The notes under the pieces: model-generated | The model's database searches: none | The model's input: the letters and a program-made list of their open reading frames with translations, nothing else | Told to the model about the DNA's origin: nothing | Made by a program: the position numbers and the translations under genes | Shown: positions 1 to 10,188 of the stretch, piece by piece | How the letters are laid out: each line of letters begins with the position of its first letter | How positions within the stretch are numbered: the first letter of the stretch is position 1 | Assembly (NCBI GenBank): GCA_000719695.1 | Contig: JOHN01000049.1 | Coordinates: 1-58,549 of the forward strand | From: Streptomyces sp. NRRL F-6131 | Lineage (GTDB): Bacteria > Actinomycetota > Actinomycetes > Streptomycetales > Streptomycetaceae | Direction of reading: 5' to 3' | DNA length: 58,549 nt

Positions 1-1
1 G

Positions 2-958
2 GTCTTCGCCGAACACCTCACCGCCTGCGCCACCGCGCTCCAGCCCCACACCGGCTGGAACCTCCTCGACGTCCTCCACCAGACCCCCGGCGCACCCGAG
101 TTGGACCGCGTCGACGTCGTCCAACCCGCCCTCTGGGCGATGATGATCTCCCTCGCCCGCCTCTGGGAACACCTCGGCACCACCCCCGACGCCGTCGTCG
201 GCCACTCCCAGGGCGAGATCGCCGCCGCCCACATCGCCGGCGTGCTCTCGTTGGAAGACTCCGCCCGCATCGTCGCCCTCCGCTCCCGGGCCATCACCCG
301 CATCGCCGGCCACGGCGGCATGGTTCATCTCCCCCTCGACGTGACCGAGACCGAAGACCTCATCGCCCGCTGGGACGGCCGCGTGGCCGTCGCCGCCGTC
401 AACGGCCCCTCGGCCACCGTGGTCGCCGGCGACGCCGACGCACTCACCCAACTCCTCACCCACTGCGAGACCGAGAACATCCAGGCCCGCAGGATCCCCG
501 TCGACTACGCCTCCCACACCTCGCACGTCGAGGCACTCCAGGACGAACTGCTGGAGACCCTCGCCCCCGTACGCCCGCGCAACGCGCAGGTGGCCTTCTA
601 TTCCACCGTCGGCGAGCACGCCATCGGCCCCATGCCCGACACGACCGTCATGGACGCCGCCTACTGGTACGAGAACCTGCGCACCACCGTCCAGTTCCAG
701 GCCGCCACCGGCTCGCTGCTGAACGACGGCCACACCCTCTTCATCGAGATCAGCCCCCACCCCGTCCTCACCCACACACCCACTCCCCCGCCGACTGGGC
801 GGGCTTCTTCCCCACCACCGCGCCCACCCACCCCGACCTGCCCACCTACCCATTCCAGGTGCAGCACTACTGGCTCCAGCAGTCCAGTAGCGCCCCCATC
901 GATCCGCACGCCCTCGGCCTGTCCGCGGCCGGTCACGGCCTGCTCGGTGCCGCCGTAA
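2..958 (+). CDS. Type I modular PKS, acyltransferase portion (5' partial, ends in a frameshift)
   Basis: The window opens inside a modular polyketide synthase in frame 2. The visible part is an acyltransferase domain that loads the extender unit onto the module's ACP. It has the GHSQGE nucleophile motif at about 200-220, and the substrate-specificity motif YASH (in VDYASHTSH, about 510-530), which indicates methylmalonyl-CoA. The domain ends normally at EISPHPVLTHT near 775. Right after this the frame goes wrong: the residues to the stop at 958 are a Pro/Ser/Arg-rich out-of-frame reading. PKS similarity continues in frame 1 from about 775 (HTHSPADWAGFF). About 40 residues of the usual AT-DH linker are missing at the junction, judged against the intact linker of the next module. 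The KS of this module lies upstream of the window. Either the gene is truly broken or the assembly collapsed a repeat. Confidence 0.85.
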   Translation, partial: VFAEHLTACATALQPHTGWNLLDVLHQTPGAPELDRVDVVQPALWAMMISLARLWEHLGTTPDAVVGHSQGEIAAAHIAGVLSLEDSARIVALRSRAITRIAGHGGMVHLPLDVTETEDLIARWDGRVAVAAVNGPSATVVAGDADALTQLLTHCETENIQARRIPVDYASHTSHVEALQDELLETLAPVRPRNAQVAFYSTVGEHAIGPMPDTTVMDAAYWYENLRTTVQFQAATGSLLNDGHTLFIEISPHPVLTHTPTPPPTGRASSPPPRPPTPTCPPTHSRCSTTGSSSPVAPPSIRTPSACPRPVTACSVPP

Positions 959-3795
959 CCCTGGCGGACGGCGACGGGCAGGTGTTCACCGGGCACCTGT
1001 CGTTGCGCAGCCACCCGTGGCTGGCCGAGCACGCCGTGCGCGGCACCGCCCTGCTGCCCGGCGCCGCATTCGTCGAACTGGCCCTGCACGCCGGTCAGGC
1101 GACCGACGCCCCCCATCTGGAGGACCTCACCCTCGACGCCCCGCTCGCCCTTCCGGCCACCGGTGGCGTCCACCTCCAGGTGCACGCGGCGGCACCCGAC
1201 GGCGAGGGCCGCCGGGCCCTCACCATCCACTCCCGGCCCGACGACACCGTCGCCGACCGGTCCTGGACCCGGCACGCCACCGGCGTTCTCACCTCCCGGG
1301 CGTCCGCCGTACCGGACACGGACGGGTGGGCGGAGCCGGCGGTGTGGCCGCCGGCCGGCGCCACTCCCGTGCCGACCGACACCCTCTACGACGACCTCGC
1401 CGACCGCGGTTATCACTACGGCCCCGCCTTCCAGGGCCTGACCGCTCTCTGGCGTCAGGGCGACACCCTCTACGCCGAGGTCGCCCTCCCGGCCGACGGC
1501 ACCGACAGCACCCACATCACCGCCGACACCGCCGAGCACTACGGCATCCACCCGGCGCTCTTCGACGCCGCGCTCCACCCGATCGTCGCCACCGGTTCCG
1601 AGCAGGGGGCGGACCAGGTGCTGCTGCCGTTCGCCTGGTCGAACGTCCGACTGCACGCCGTGGGGGCCCGGGCCCTCCGCGTCCAGGTCGGTCCCGCCGA
1701 GGCGGGCGCACTGCGCGTCAGGCTCGCCGATCCGACCGGGCAACCGGTGGCCGAGGTGTCGTCGCTGGCGATCCGGCCGATCGGCACGGAGCAACTGACG
1801 AAGGCCGTCACGGCCGGAGGCGCCGACCAGCTGTACCGCCTGGCCTGGGCCCCCGCCACCGAGCTGCGGACCTCTGCCGTCGGCCGCGTGGCCTTCCTGG
1901 GCGCGGCCGTTCCGCCGGCCCTGGTCGCTTCCCTGTCCGACAGCGGCGCGGTCGAGTGCTACGACGGCCCGGCCGCGCTGCTGGCGGCCGGCACCCCGCT
2001 CCCCGACCTGGTGGTCGCCACCGGACTGCTGGAGCGTGCCGGCTCGGGCTCCGACTCCGACTCCGGCGAGGACGTCCCCGGCGCCGCGCGGGCGGCCGTC
2101 GGGTACGCCCTGGAGCTGATCCAGTCGTGGCTGGCCGAGGAGCAGCTGTCCGACAGCCGACTGGTGTTCGTCACCACGCGCGCCGTCGCGGTCCAGGCCG
2201 GCACCGAGTCGCCCAGCCCTGCGGACGCCGCGGTCTGGGGCCTGATCCGGACGGCCGAGGCCGAGAACCCGGGCCGCTTCGGCGTGATCGACCTGGCGGA
2301 CCCGGACGCCGTCCCCGCCGACGCGTTCCGCGCGGCGCTGGGCAGCGGCGAGCCGCAGCTGGCCATGCGGGACGACGAGCGGCGGCTGTACGTCCCCCGG
2401 CTCGTCCGGGAGACCACGTCGGCCGCGGGCAGCGACGCCGTGGAGGAGTCCGCCACCGGCGGCACGGTCCTGATCACCGGCGGCACCGGCACCCTCGGCG
2501 CGCTGATCGCCCGCCGGTACGCGGCGGCCGGTCGGGCCGGTCACCTGCTGCTGACCAGCCGGCGTGGCCCGGACGCGCCGGGCGCCTCCGAACTGGCCGC
2601 CGAACTGGTCGGGCTGGGCGTGAAGGTCACCATCGCCGCCTGCGACACGTCCGACCGCGACTCCCTCGCCGCGCTCCTCGCGGCCGTCCCCGCCGACCAC
2701 CCGCTCACCGCCGTCGTGCACACGGCCGGTGTCCTCGACGACGGCACCGTCACCTCCCTGACCGCGGAGCGCGTCGAGCGCGTGTTCCGTCCCAAGGCCG
2801 ACACCGCCTGGCACCTGCACGAGCTCACCCGCGGCACCGAACTCACCGAGTTCGTCCTCTTCTCCTCCGCGGCGGGCGTGCTCGGCATGCCCGGCCAGGG
2901 CAACTACGCGGCGGCGAACGTCTTCCTCGACGCCCTGGCCGAGCACCGCCGGGCTGCCGGGTTGCCCAGCACGTCCCTGGCCTGGGGACTGTGGTCCGAC
3001 AGCAGCGGCATGACCGGCCACCTGGAGGACGCGGACCTGGCCCGGATGGCCCGCTTCGGGATCAAGCCGATCACGGCGCAGGAGGGGGTGGCTCTGTTCG
3101 AGGCGGCCCGTGCCCTCGGCACCGCCTGCCTGGTCCCGGCCAGGATCAGCACGGCACTGCTCCGTCCCCAACTGGAGAGCGGTACCCTTCCCGCCGTCCT
3201 CCAGGGGCTGGTGCGCACGCCCGTCCGCAAGGCCACCGCAGCCGTGGCGGCCGGCGCCGACGCGCTCCGCGACCGGCTGGCCCGGATGTCCGCCGAGGAG
3301 GCCGAGGACACCCTCACCGCCCTGGTCCGCAGCAATGCCGCGCTCGTCCTGGGCCACAGCAGCGCCGACACCGTCAACCTCGACAAGGCGTTCAAGGAGA
3401 TCGGCTTCGACTCGCTGACCGCCGTCGAGCTGCGCAACCGGCTGTCGTCCGCGGTCGGGCAGCGGCTGGCCGCGACCGTCGTCTTCAGCTACCCGACCCC
3501 GCGTGAACTGGGGCGGCACCTCCACGAGTTGCTGCGTCCGGCGCCGGTCATCGGCTCGGCCGGGGACGCGGACATCCGCGAGGTGCTGAGGACCGTCCCG
3601 ATCGAGGCGCTGCGCAGCGCGGGCCTGCTGGACCTGGTGCTGGCGTGCGCCAACCAGCCCAATCAGCCCCAGGCTCCGGACACGGGTTCGGCAGACACCA
3701 CCGCAACGGACACCGGCACCGACGGCACCGACACATTGGCCGCCCTGGACCTGGACGCACTCGTCGACCTGGCCCTGGACGAGAGGGGCAACTGA
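859..3795 (+). CDS. Type I modular PKS, DH-KR-ACP portion (continues the AT fragment after a frameshift)
   Basis: This is the second half of the disrupted PKS protein. PKS similarity in this frame begins at about 775; 859 is merely the first GTG. Residue numbers are from 859. The dehydratase has the HxxxGxxxxP motif with His58, YGPAFQGL at 187-194 and the DAALH motif with Asp236, so it looks active. There is no enoylreductase. The ketoreductase has GGTGTLG at 541-547, catalytic Ser670 and Tyr683, and an LDD motif at 626-628, the B-type fingerprint (3R-hydroxyl). The ACP carries GFDSL with phosphopantetheine Ser852. The last residues (about 940-978, [15 protein letters not shown]) look like a C-terminal docking domain for the next protein. 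With an intact frame the module would add a methylmalonyl unit and leave an alpha-methyl alkene. The gene ends one base before the next PKS start. Confidence 0.9.
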   Translation: MQHYWLQQSSSAPIDPHALGLSAAGHGLLGAAVTLADGDGQVFTGHLSLRSHPWLAEHAVRGTALLPGAAFVELALHAGQATDAPHLEDLTLDAPLALPATGGVHLQVHAAAPDGEGRRALTIHSRPDDTVADRSWTRHATGVLTSRASAVPDTDGWAEPAVWPPAGATPVPTDTLYDDLADRGYHYGPAFQGLTALWRQGDTLYAEVALPADGTDSTHITADTAEHYGIHPALFDAALHPIVATGSEQGADQVLLPFAWSNVRLHAVGARALRVQVGPAEAGALRVRLADPTGQPVAEVSSLAIRPIGTEQLTKAVTAGGADQLYRLAWAPATELRTSAVGRVAFLGAAVPPALVASLSDSGAVECYDGPAALLAAGTPLPDLVVATGLLERAGSGSDSDSGEDVPGAARAAVGYALELIQSWLAEEQLSDSRLVFVTTRAVAVQAGTESPSPADAAVWGLIRTAEAENPGRFGVIDLADPDAVPADAFRAALGSGEPQLAMRDDERRLYVPRLVRETTSAAGSDAVEESATGGTVLITGGTGTLGALIARRYAAAGRAGHLLLTSRRGPDAPGASELAAELVGLGVKVTIAACDTSDRDSLAALLAAVPADHPLTAVVHTAGVLDDGTVTSLTAERVERVFRPKADTAWHLHELTRGTELTEFVLFSSAAGVLGMPGQGNYAAANVFLDALAEHRRAAGLPSTSLAWGLWSDSSGMTGHLEDADLARMARFGIKPITAQEGVALFEAARALGTACLVPARISTALLRPQLESGTLPAVLQGLVRTPVRKATAAVAAGADALRDRLARMSAEEAEDTLTALVRSNAALVLGHSSADTVNLDKAFKEIGFDSLTAVELRNRLSSAVGQRLAATVVFSYPTPRELGRHLHELLRPAPVIGSAGDADIREVLRTVPIEALRSAGLLDLVLACANQPNQPQAPDTGSADTTATDTGTDGTDTLAALDLDALVDLALDERGN

Positions 3796-3796
3796 G

Positions 3797-6700
3797 ATGG
3801 AGAACTCCGGGGACCGCCGGACGGAGGACGGCGGCCGGGTCGAACGGGCGCTGCGCGCACTGCTGGAGGAGCGTGACCGGCTGCGGCAGGAGAACGAGGC
3901 CCTCAAGGCCGGGCGCGGCGAGCCGATCGCCGTGGTGGCGATGGCCTGCCGCTACCCGGGGGGCGTCTCCTCGCCCGAGGAGCTGTGGGACGTGGTCCGC
4001 GCCGGCCGGGACGTGGTGGACGAGTTCCCGAAGGACCGCGGGTGGCCGGACATCTTCGACCCGGATCCGGACCGGCTCGGCGGCTCGTACACGCGGCACG
4101 GCGGCTTCCTGACGGACGCGACCGCCTTCGACCCGGCGTTCTTCGGCATGAGTCCGCGGGAGGCCCTGGCGGTCGATCCGCAGCAGCGCCTGCTGCTGGA
4201 GACCTCCTGGGAGGTCTTCGAGCGGGCGGGCATCCTTCCCGCCGACGTGCGCGGCTCCGAGGTCGGCGTCTTCTCCGGGGTGATGTCCCCCGAGTACGGG
4301 ATGCGCTTCCTGGAGGCCGGCGGGAGCGAGCTGGAGGGCTACCTGCTGCAGGGCAGCGCGCTGAGCGTCGCCACCGGCCGGGTGGCGTACCAACTCGGCC
4401 TGACCGGACCGGCGGTGACCGTGGAGACGGCCTGCTCGTCCTCGCTCGTGGCCGTGCACCTGGCGATGCAGTCGCTGCGCTCCGGCGAGTGCTCGCTCGC
4501 GCTGGCGGGCGGAGCAGCGGTCATGGCGACACAGGCGCTCTTCGTGGAGTTCTCCCGCCAGCGCGGCCTGTCGCCCGACGGCCGGTGCAAGTCCTTCGCG
4601 GACGGTGCCGACGGGACCGGCTGGGCCGAGGGGGTCGGCGTACTGCTGCTCGAACGGCTCTCAGACGCCCGGCGCAACGGCCACCCGGTGCTGGCCGTCC
4701 TGCGCGGCTCCGCGGTGAACCAGGACGGGGCCAGCAACGGGCTGACCGCTCCCAACGGCCGGGCCCAGGAGAAGGTGATCCGCACGGCGCTGGCCAACGC
4801 CGGGGTGCCGGCCGCCGAGGTGGACCTGGTCGAGGCCCACGGCACCGGGACCACGCTGGGGGACCCGGTCGAGGCGGGCGCTCTGCTGGCGACCTACGGA
4901 CAGGGCCGGGCCGAGGGCAGGCCGCTCTGGCTGGGGTCCCTGAAGTCGAACATCGGTCACTCGATGGCCGCCGCCGGGGTCGGCGGGATCATCAAGACCG
5001 TCATGGCCATGCGCCACCGGTACCTCCCGAAGACCCTGCACGTGGACGCGCCCTCCCGCCACATCGACTGGTCGTCCGGCGCGGTCGAACTGCTGGTGGA
5101 GGGACGGGAGTGGGTCCGGGCGGACGGTCGTCCGCGCCGGGCCGGCGTCTCCTCGTTCGGCGTCAGCGGTACCAACGCCCATGTCGTCCTGGAGGAGGCC
5201 CCCGACGAGGCCCCGGAGCAGGAGCGGGAGCCGGGCGTCGTCGGCGGCCTCGTGCCGTGGGTGCTGTCCGGCCGGACCGCGACGGCCGTGGAGCGGCAGG
5301 CGGGCCGTCTGCGCGACGCGGCCTCCGCCGATCCGGGTCTCGACCTCGCCGCCGCCGGCTGGTCGCTGGTGTCGGACCGGACCCGGTTCCGGCATCGGGC
5401 CGTCGTGCTGGGACGCGACCGCGAGGAGCTGCTGAGCGGCCTGGCCGCGCTCGCCGACGGCGAGGAGTCCGCCACGGTGGTGCGCGGCGCGGCCGACGAG
5501 CCCGGCGGCGCGGTCTTCGTGTTCCCCGGCCAGGGGTCCCAGTGGGTCGGGATGGGCCGTCAGTTGTACGACGCCTTTCCGGTCTTCGCCCGCAGCCTCG
5601 ACGCCTGTGCCGAAGCGCTCGCCGAGTGGGTCGACTGGTCGCTGCTCGACGTGCTGCGCGGCGCGCCGGGCGCACCGACGCTGGACCGGGTGGACGTGGT
5701 CCAGCCGGCGCTGTTCTCCGTGATGGTCTCCACGGCCGCCCTGTGGCGGTCCTGGGGCGTCGAACCGGCCGCGGTGGTGGGGCACAGCCAGGGTGAGATC
5801 GCCGCCGCCCACGTCTGCGGCGCCCTGTCGCTGCGTGACGCCGCCAAGGTCGCGGCGCTGCGCAGCAAGGCCCTCGTGGATCTGGCCGGCCACGGCGGGA
5901 TGGCCTCGGTCGCGGAGTCCGCGGAGCTGGTGGAGGCCCGGCTGGCCCCCTGGCAGGGCCGGGTGGGCATCGCCGCGGTCAACGGCCCCCGCTCCGTGGT
6001 GGTCTCCGGCGAGCCCGACGCACTCGACGAGTTCGTCGAGAAGATGCGGGCCGAGGGCGCACAGGCCAAGCGGATCCCGGTCGACTACGCCTCCCATTCG
6101 CACTACGTGACCCGGGTCCGCGACCAGGTGACCGGCCCGCTGTCCGACCTGTCCCCGCGGACCTCGACGGTGCCGTTCCACTCGACCCGCTACGGCAGGA
6201 CCGTCGACACCTCGCAGCTGGACGGCGCGTACTGGTACGGAAACCTGCGCGAGCGGGTCCTCTTCGAGCCCACCGTCCGCGGGCTGGCCGAGGACGGGTT
6301 CCGGGTCTTCGTCGAGATGAGTCCGCACCCCGTGCTGACCGTGCCGGTGCAGGAGATCGTCGAGGACCTGGACGACGCGGTGGTGCTGTCCTCGGCGCGC
6401 CGGGACCGCGGGGAGGTCGGGGCCGTGCTCGGCTCACTGGCGCAACTCCACGTCCGGGGCGGGTCGGTGGCCTGGAGCGCGTTGTTCGGGACGCGCCGGC
6501 GGGTGGACCTGCCGACGTACGCGTTCCAGCGGCAGCGCTACTGGCTGGATTCCTCGCCGACCGGCGGGACGGCGCCGATGCCGGTGCTGGAGGTGCCCGT
6601 GCCGGAGGAGGAGCCGGTCGCGCTGCCGGAGGCGCTCGCCGCCCTGGCCGCGGAGGAGGCGGCGGCGTTCGTCCTCGAGCTCGTCCGCAAGAAGGTAGCC

Positions 6701-6901
6701 GCCGTGCTCGGGCACTCCTCCCACCGGACGGTCGACCCCGACCAGGGGTTCCAGGAGATCGGCTTCGACTCGCTGCTCTCGGTGCAGCTGAGCAAGGGCC
6801 TGGCCACGACGACCGGACTCAGGCTGCGGCCGAACCTGGTGCTGAAGCACCCGACACCTCGGCGGGTCGCCGAGCACATCATGAACTCCTTGAAAGGATG
6901 A
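3797..6901 (+). CDS. Type I modular PKS, KS-AT-ACP module
   Basis: A complete 1034-residue single-module PKS. Residues 10-40 form a charged coiled coil typical of an N-terminal docking domain and should receive the chain from the upstream protein. The ketosynthase has Cys213 (TACSSS), His347 (EAHGTG) and His387 (SNIGHS), so it is competent for condensation. The acyltransferase has GQGSQW near 577 and Ser663 in GHSQGE, with YASH at 763-766, which points to methylmalonyl-CoA. The ACP has GFDSLLS with Ser991. There are no reductive domains, so the beta-keto group should stay. There is no thioesterase and no C-terminal docking helix. The stop overlaps the start of the NRPS gene (ATGA), so the ACP-bound chain is probably handed to that protein's condensation domain. 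Confidence 0.95.
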   Translation: MENSGDRRTEDGGRVERALRALLEERDRLRQENEALKAGRGEPIAVVAMACRYPGGVSSPEELWDVVRAGRDVVDEFPKDRGWPDIFDPDPDRLGGSYTRHGGFLTDATAFDPAFFGMSPREALAVDPQQRLLLETSWEVFERAGILPADVRGSEVGVFSGVMSPEYGMRFLEAGGSELEGYLLQGSALSVATGRVAYQLGLTGPAVTVETACSSSLVAVHLAMQSLRSGECSLALAGGAAVMATQALFVEFSRQRGLSPDGRCKSFADGADGTGWAEGVGVLLLERLSDARRNGHPVLAVLRGSAVNQDGASNGLTAPNGRAQEKVIRTALANAGVPAAEVDLVEAHGTGTTLGDPVEAGALLATYGQGRAEGRPLWLGSLKSNIGHSMAAAGVGGIIKTVMAMRHRYLPKTLHVDAPSRHIDWSSGAVELLVEGREWVRADGRPRRAGVSSFGVSGTNAHVVLEEAPDEAPEQEREPGVVGGLVPWVLSGRTATAVERQAGRLRDAASADPGLDLAAAGWSLVSDRTRFRHRAVVLGRDREELLSGLAALADGEESATVVRGAADEPGGAVFVFPGQGSQWVGMGRQLYDAFPVFARSLDACAEALAEWVDWSLLDVLRGAPGAPTLDRVDVVQPALFSVMVSTAALWRSWGVEPAAVVGHSQGEIAAAHVCGALSLRDAAKVAALRSKALVDLAGHGGMASVAESAELVEARLAPWQGRVGIAAVNGPRSVVVSGEPDALDEFVEKMRAEGAQAKRIPVDYASHSHYVTRVRDQVTGPLSDLSPRTSTVPFHSTRYGRTVDTSQLDGAYWYGNLRERVLFEPTVRGLAEDGFRVFVEMSPHPVLTVPVQEIVEDLDDAVVLSSARRDRGEVGAVLGSLAQLHVRGGSVAWSALFGTRRRVDLPTYAFQRQRYWLDSSPTGGTAPMPVLEVPVPEEEPVALPEALAALAAEEAAAFVLELVRKKVAAVLGHSSHRTVDPDQGFQEIGFDSLLSVQLSKGLATTTGLRLRPNLVLKHPTPRRVAEHIMNSLKG

Positions 6902-9225
6902 TCCCTGTGCGTTCGTTCGGTGCGTCGTCTGCGCATGAAGGTTTGTGGCGGGCGCAGGAGATGTTTCCCGACACGCTGAACCATGCGCTGACCCTGTGGG
7001 AGGTGGACGGCGAGCTCGACGCGGCCGTCCTGGAGTCCGCCCTGCGGCACGTGATGGGCGAGGCGGAGGTGCTGCGCGTCACGTTCGCCGACGGCGACGG
7101 CGGGCTGCGCCTGGTGCCCCGGGAACTCGGCGACTGGCGGCCGTTCTTCCTGGACGTCGCCACCGATGAGGATCCGGAGCGGGCGGCCCGCGAGGCACTG
7201 GGCGAGGTGCTGCGGCAACCCTTCGACCTCGCGCGGGATCTGCTGTTCCGGCTGGGCGCGGTCCGGCTCGGGGCGGCCCGCTCGCTGCTGGTGATCGTCT
7301 ACCACCACCTGATCTCGGACGGGTACGGCGCGTCCGTGCTGCTGTCGCGGCGCTTCGCCGAGGTGTACACGGCGCTGTCGCGGGGTTCGGACGTGCCGGA
7401 GCCGGCCCACCCGTGGGACGCCGAGTCCTTCGCGGCCGAGGCCGCGACGTACCGTGCCTCCGAACAGTCCACCGAGGACCGGGAGTTCTGGCAGGACTAC
7501 CTGACGGACGCGCCCGCCCCCGCGCAGGTGCCGCGCGTCGCGCTGCCCGGGGCGCTGCGCTCCGCGCTCTCCGAGCCGCTGGGCAGCGCCGACCGCTGGG
7601 GGGAACTGACCGAGCCCCTCGGCATGGTGAGCCGGACGCTGACCGTGCCGCGCGCCGATGCGGAGGCCTGGACGGCGGCCGCGAAGGTTATGGGCACGTG
7701 GCTGTCCTCCATGGTGACCGCCGCCACGGCGGTGTTCCTGCGCTACCGCTGCGACAGTCCGGAGCTGCTCTTCTCCCTGGCCGTGGGCAACCGGGTCGGG
7801 GCGGCGAGCCGGACGCCCGGTCTCGCGGTGAACGTGGTGCCGGTGCGGGTGAAGGTCCCGCTCGGTGCGACCTTCGGCGAGATCACCGAGGCGATCGGCG
7901 ACGAGACGTACGAGATCTTCGACCACGCGGCGTGCCACTACTCGGAGATCCAGCGGGCGAGCGGCACCGTCCTGGACGAGCGGGGCAGCTTCGGCGCCGT
8001 GGTGAACATCGTCGAGTTCCCGGAACGCCTCCACTTCGGCGACAGCCCGGCCACCTTCCTCGCCGGTACCACCGGGACCTTCGAGGAACTCGCGATCGGC
8101 ATCTACAGCAACGGCAGCGCCGACAGCGATCTCTACCTGCGGCTGGACGCCCCCGCGAGCCTGTACTCCCGCGCGGAACTGCGGTTCCTGGGGGAGGATC
8201 TGATCGCGCACGTCAACGCCCTGGTGGCCGACACCGATCGACCGGTGGGCGCGCTGGACCCGACGGGCGGCGAAGGGTGGGACCGGGCGCCCGATGCCGC
8301 CGCGGTGGTGTCCGGTGACTCCGCCGTCCCGTACCGGGAGCTGGACGTGCGCTCCGACCGCCTGGCCGGGGCGCTGCGCCTCCGGCAGGTGGGACCGGAG
8401 ACGGTGGTGGCGGTGGCACTCCCCCGCTCGGTCGACCTGGTGGTCGCCCTGCTGGGGGTGGTGAAGGCGGGCGGTGCCTATCTGCCGGCCGACCCGGCGG
8501 CCCCGGCCGGGCGGATCGCCTCGGCGGCCCGCGACCTCCCGGTGCGGCTCCTGCTCACCGACCGGGCGACGGCCGGCACCTTCTCCGGCGATCCGGCCGT
8601 ACCGGTGGTCCTGCTCGACGACCTCCAGGGGGACGCCACAGCCGACGGCGGCCATGCGCACACGTTCCCGCTCGTCCTGGGGCCGGGCCTGGCGCCGGTT
8701 CCGGTGGGCGTGGCGGGTGAGTTGTACGTGGCCGGGCCCGGTGTGGCGCGTGGCTTCCCCGGGCGGCGGCCGGGAGAGACCGCGCAGCGGTTCGTGCCCT
8801 GCCCCGCCGGCCCGCCGGGCGGGCTGATGTACCGCACGGGCGACCGGGCGCGGTGGGCCGACGACGGCCTCCTCGAACACCTGGGCCCGGCCGACGCCCA
8901 GGCGCAGATCCGGGGCTCCGGAGTCGACGGGCCGTACCGGGCCCCGCGCAACCGCACCGAGCGGGTCCTGGCCGAGGCGTTCGCCGAGGTGCTCGAACTG
9001 GACCGGCCGATGGGCATCGACGAGGACTTCTTCGACCTCGGCGGCAACTCCCTGCGGGCGATCCGGCTGGTCGGTCTGGTCCGGGCCGAGCTGAACCAGG
9101 AGGTGTCCATCCGCACGCTGTTCGCGGCGCGCAGCATCGCCGGCCTGTCCGACCTGTGGGAGGACGTCGCCCGGTCCAGCAGGCCCGCTCTGCGCCGCAG
9201 GACGAAGCACGGCGAGGTCCTGTGA
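6898..9225 (+). CDS. NRPS, condensation domain - truncated adenylation domain - PCP
   Basis: A 775-residue NRPS starting inside the stop of the upstream PKS (ATGA). Residues 1-440 are a condensation domain with HHLISDG at 136-142 (HHxxxDG), likely forming the amide between the polyketide and an aminoacyl-PCP. Residues about 460-685 are the outer shell of an adenylation domain: the A2-like [11 protein letters not shown] (523-533) is followed almost directly by the A6-like [14 protein letters not shown] (607-620) and A7-like YRTGD (645-649). The A3, A4 and A5 cores, which hold the ATP loop and substrate pocket, are missing; A8 is degenerate and the A10 lysine is absent. The gap lies near residues 580-592 and is in frame. 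The PCP has GGNSLRA with Ser718. The protein cannot activate its own amino acid, so loading in trans is expected. There is no thioesterase. Confidence 0.9.
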   Translation: MIPVRSFGASSAHEGLWRAQEMFPDTLNHALTLWEVDGELDAAVLESALRHVMGEAEVLRVTFADGDGGLRLVPRELGDWRPFFLDVATDEDPERAAREALGEVLRQPFDLARDLLFRLGAVRLGAARSLLVIVYHHLISDGYGASVLLSRRFAEVYTALSRGSDVPEPAHPWDAESFAAEAATYRASEQSTEDREFWQDYLTDAPAPAQVPRVALPGALRSALSEPLGSADRWGELTEPLGMVSRTLTVPRADAEAWTAAAKVMGTWLSSMVTAATAVFLRYRCDSPELLFSLAVGNRVGAASRTPGLAVNVVPVRVKVPLGATFGEITEAIGDETYEIFDHAACHYSEIQRASGTVLDERGSFGAVVNIVEFPERLHFGDSPATFLAGTTGTFEELAIGIYSNGSADSDLYLRLDAPASLYSRAELRFLGEDLIAHVNALVADTDRPVGALDPTGGEGWDRAPDAAAVVSGDSAVPYRELDVRSDRLAGALRLRQVGPETVVAVALPRSVDLVVALLGVVKAGGAYLPADPAAPAGRIASAARDLPVRLLLTDRATAGTFSGDPAVPVVLLDDLQGDATADGGHAHTFPLVLGPGLAPVPVGVAGELYVAGPGVARGFPGRRPGETAQRFVPCPAGPPGGLMYRTGDRARWADDGLLEHLGPADAQAQIRGSGVDGPYRAPRNRTERVLAEAFAEVLELDRPMGIDEDFFDLGGNSLRAIRLVGLVRAELNQEVSIRTLFAARSIAGLSDLWEDVARSSRPALRRRTKHGEVL

Positions 9226-9265
9226 GTGCCGCCGCCCGAACGGCCGAGGGATTCACTATTCCCTC

Positions 9266-9311
9266 TTGCTAAGTACCGGTAGTCAGCGCTACTGTATAGC
9301 AGTAGTCAGCG
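9266..9311 (+). promoter_or_regulatory. Candidate PadR promoter and operator
   Basis: A TTGCTA hexamer (9266-9271) is followed 18 bases later by TACTGT (9290-9295), a plausible promoter for padR. Over the -10 lies the perfect inverted repeat CTACTG-TATAG-CAGTAG (9289-9305), and a 10-bp direct repeat GTAGTCAGCG occurs at 9279-9288 and 9302-9311. PadR regulators usually bind such dyads and repress their own operon. The assignment is inferred from position and symmetry. Confidence 0.5.
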
Positions 9312-9341
9312 ACACCAACTAGCGCAGAAGGGAGGTGTTCC

Positions 9342-9671
9342 ATGGCCAAGCTCGTGACGGAGATGCTCAAGGGCACTCTGGAGGGCATCATCCTCGCGTC
9401 CCTGTCCGGCCGGCCCGCCTACGGCTACGAGATCACGGCACGACTGCGGGAGCAGGGATTCTCCGACATCGCCGAAGGAACCATCTACGCGCTGCTCCTC
9501 AGGATGGAGAAGCGCGGTCTCGTCGACGTGCAGAAGGTCTCCTCGGAGAAGGGGCCGCCGCGGAAGATGCACTCGCTCAACGCTCAGGGGCGGGAGTACC
9601 TCGAAGAGTTCTGGAGGACATGGAGTTTCCTCGTGGAACGACTGGAACAACTACGCGAAGGGGACGAATGA
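9342..9671 (+). CDS. PadR family transcriptional regulator
   Basis: A 109-residue regulator with the PadR winged helix: a first helix around LKGTLEGIILASL, the YGYEI segment near 27-31, EGTIYALLLRMEKRGLV as recognition helix and wing start, and a short C-terminal helix for dimer formation. A strong GGGAGGTG site lies just before the ATG. It overlaps the next gene by four bases (ATGA), and the two probably form an operon with the exporter genes downstream. PadR proteins next to DrrAB-type exporters often act as ligand-released repressors, so this one may sense the cluster product. The ligand is not known. Confidence 0.92.
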   Translation: MAKLVTEMLKGTLEGIILASLSGRPAYGYEITARLREQGFSDIAEGTIYALLLRMEKRGLVDVQKVSSEKGPPRKMHSLNAQGREYLEEFWRTWSFLVERLEQLREGDE

Positions 9672-10036
9672 CCATGACCGACGAGAGCACCGGGTTCATC
9701 GCCAAGATGATCGGGCCCAAGAAGCGCTGGAAGGCGTACAAGGCCCGCACCAAGGAACTGCCCGCCAACCACCGAGCGGCGGTCGAGGCGATCGAGCACT
9801 ACCTGATGCACTTCGTGCCGATCGACGCCGACAGCAACGCGTCGATGTTCGAGGACCTCCTCGACCTGTTCGAGCAGGCCCTGGCCAACGGAACGCCGAT
9901 CCGCGAGATCGTCGGCGAGGACCCGGCGGAGTTCGCCGACGCGTTCGCCCAGAACTACTCGGAGGCCGGCGGCGCCTACATCCCGGCCAGCGCCCGCAAG
10001 AAGCTGACCGACGAGATCGCTCGCGCCGCGCGCTAG
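9668..10036 (+). CDS. DUF1048 family protein, PadR partner
   Basis: A 122-residue, mostly helical protein without membrane segments or a signal peptide. It matches the DUF1048 pattern: IAKMIGPKKRWKAYKAR near the start, then ALPANHRAAVEAIEHYLMHF-type helices and a conserved PIREIVGEDPAEFADAF stretch. Genes of this family very often sit next to padR, and its start codon overlaps the padR stop (ATGA), so the two are translationally coupled. The molecular role is unknown. A function with PadR in controlling the exporter is likely from the pairing only. Confidence 0.85.
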   Translation: MTMTDESTGFIAKMIGPKKRWKAYKARTKELPANHRAAVEAIEHYLMHFVPIDADSNASMFEDLLDLFEQALANGTPIREIVGEDPAEFADAFAQNYSEAGGAYIPASARKKLTDEIARAAR

Positions 10037-10188
10037 GCGCGGCGAGGGGCCCGTGGGCCCCGCGGCGCGAACCCCTCCGCACCGCGGGGCCTGGCCCCCC
10101 GACTCTCAACCCGGCCCCCGGCACCCGGCAGGCCCCCCTCAAGAACCACTCCCCCCAAGTCAACTCAGCCTCCGAACGGGAGCACTTC

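Noticed and set aside
661..3906. 1081-codon open frame on the minus strand opposite the PKS
   Set aside because: Its product is low-complexity Gly/Arg/Val-rich with no family likeness; the plus strand has clear PKS domains. It is a by-product of high GC.
8281..8960. Possible intact adenylation domain
   Set aside because: A2 and A6/A7-like motifs are present, but cores A3-A5 and the A10 lysine are missing, so it cannot be called functional.
6538..9210. 890-codon minus-strand frame opposite the NRPS
   Set aside because: Same reason: the opposite strand carries recognisable C and PCP domains and this frame has none.
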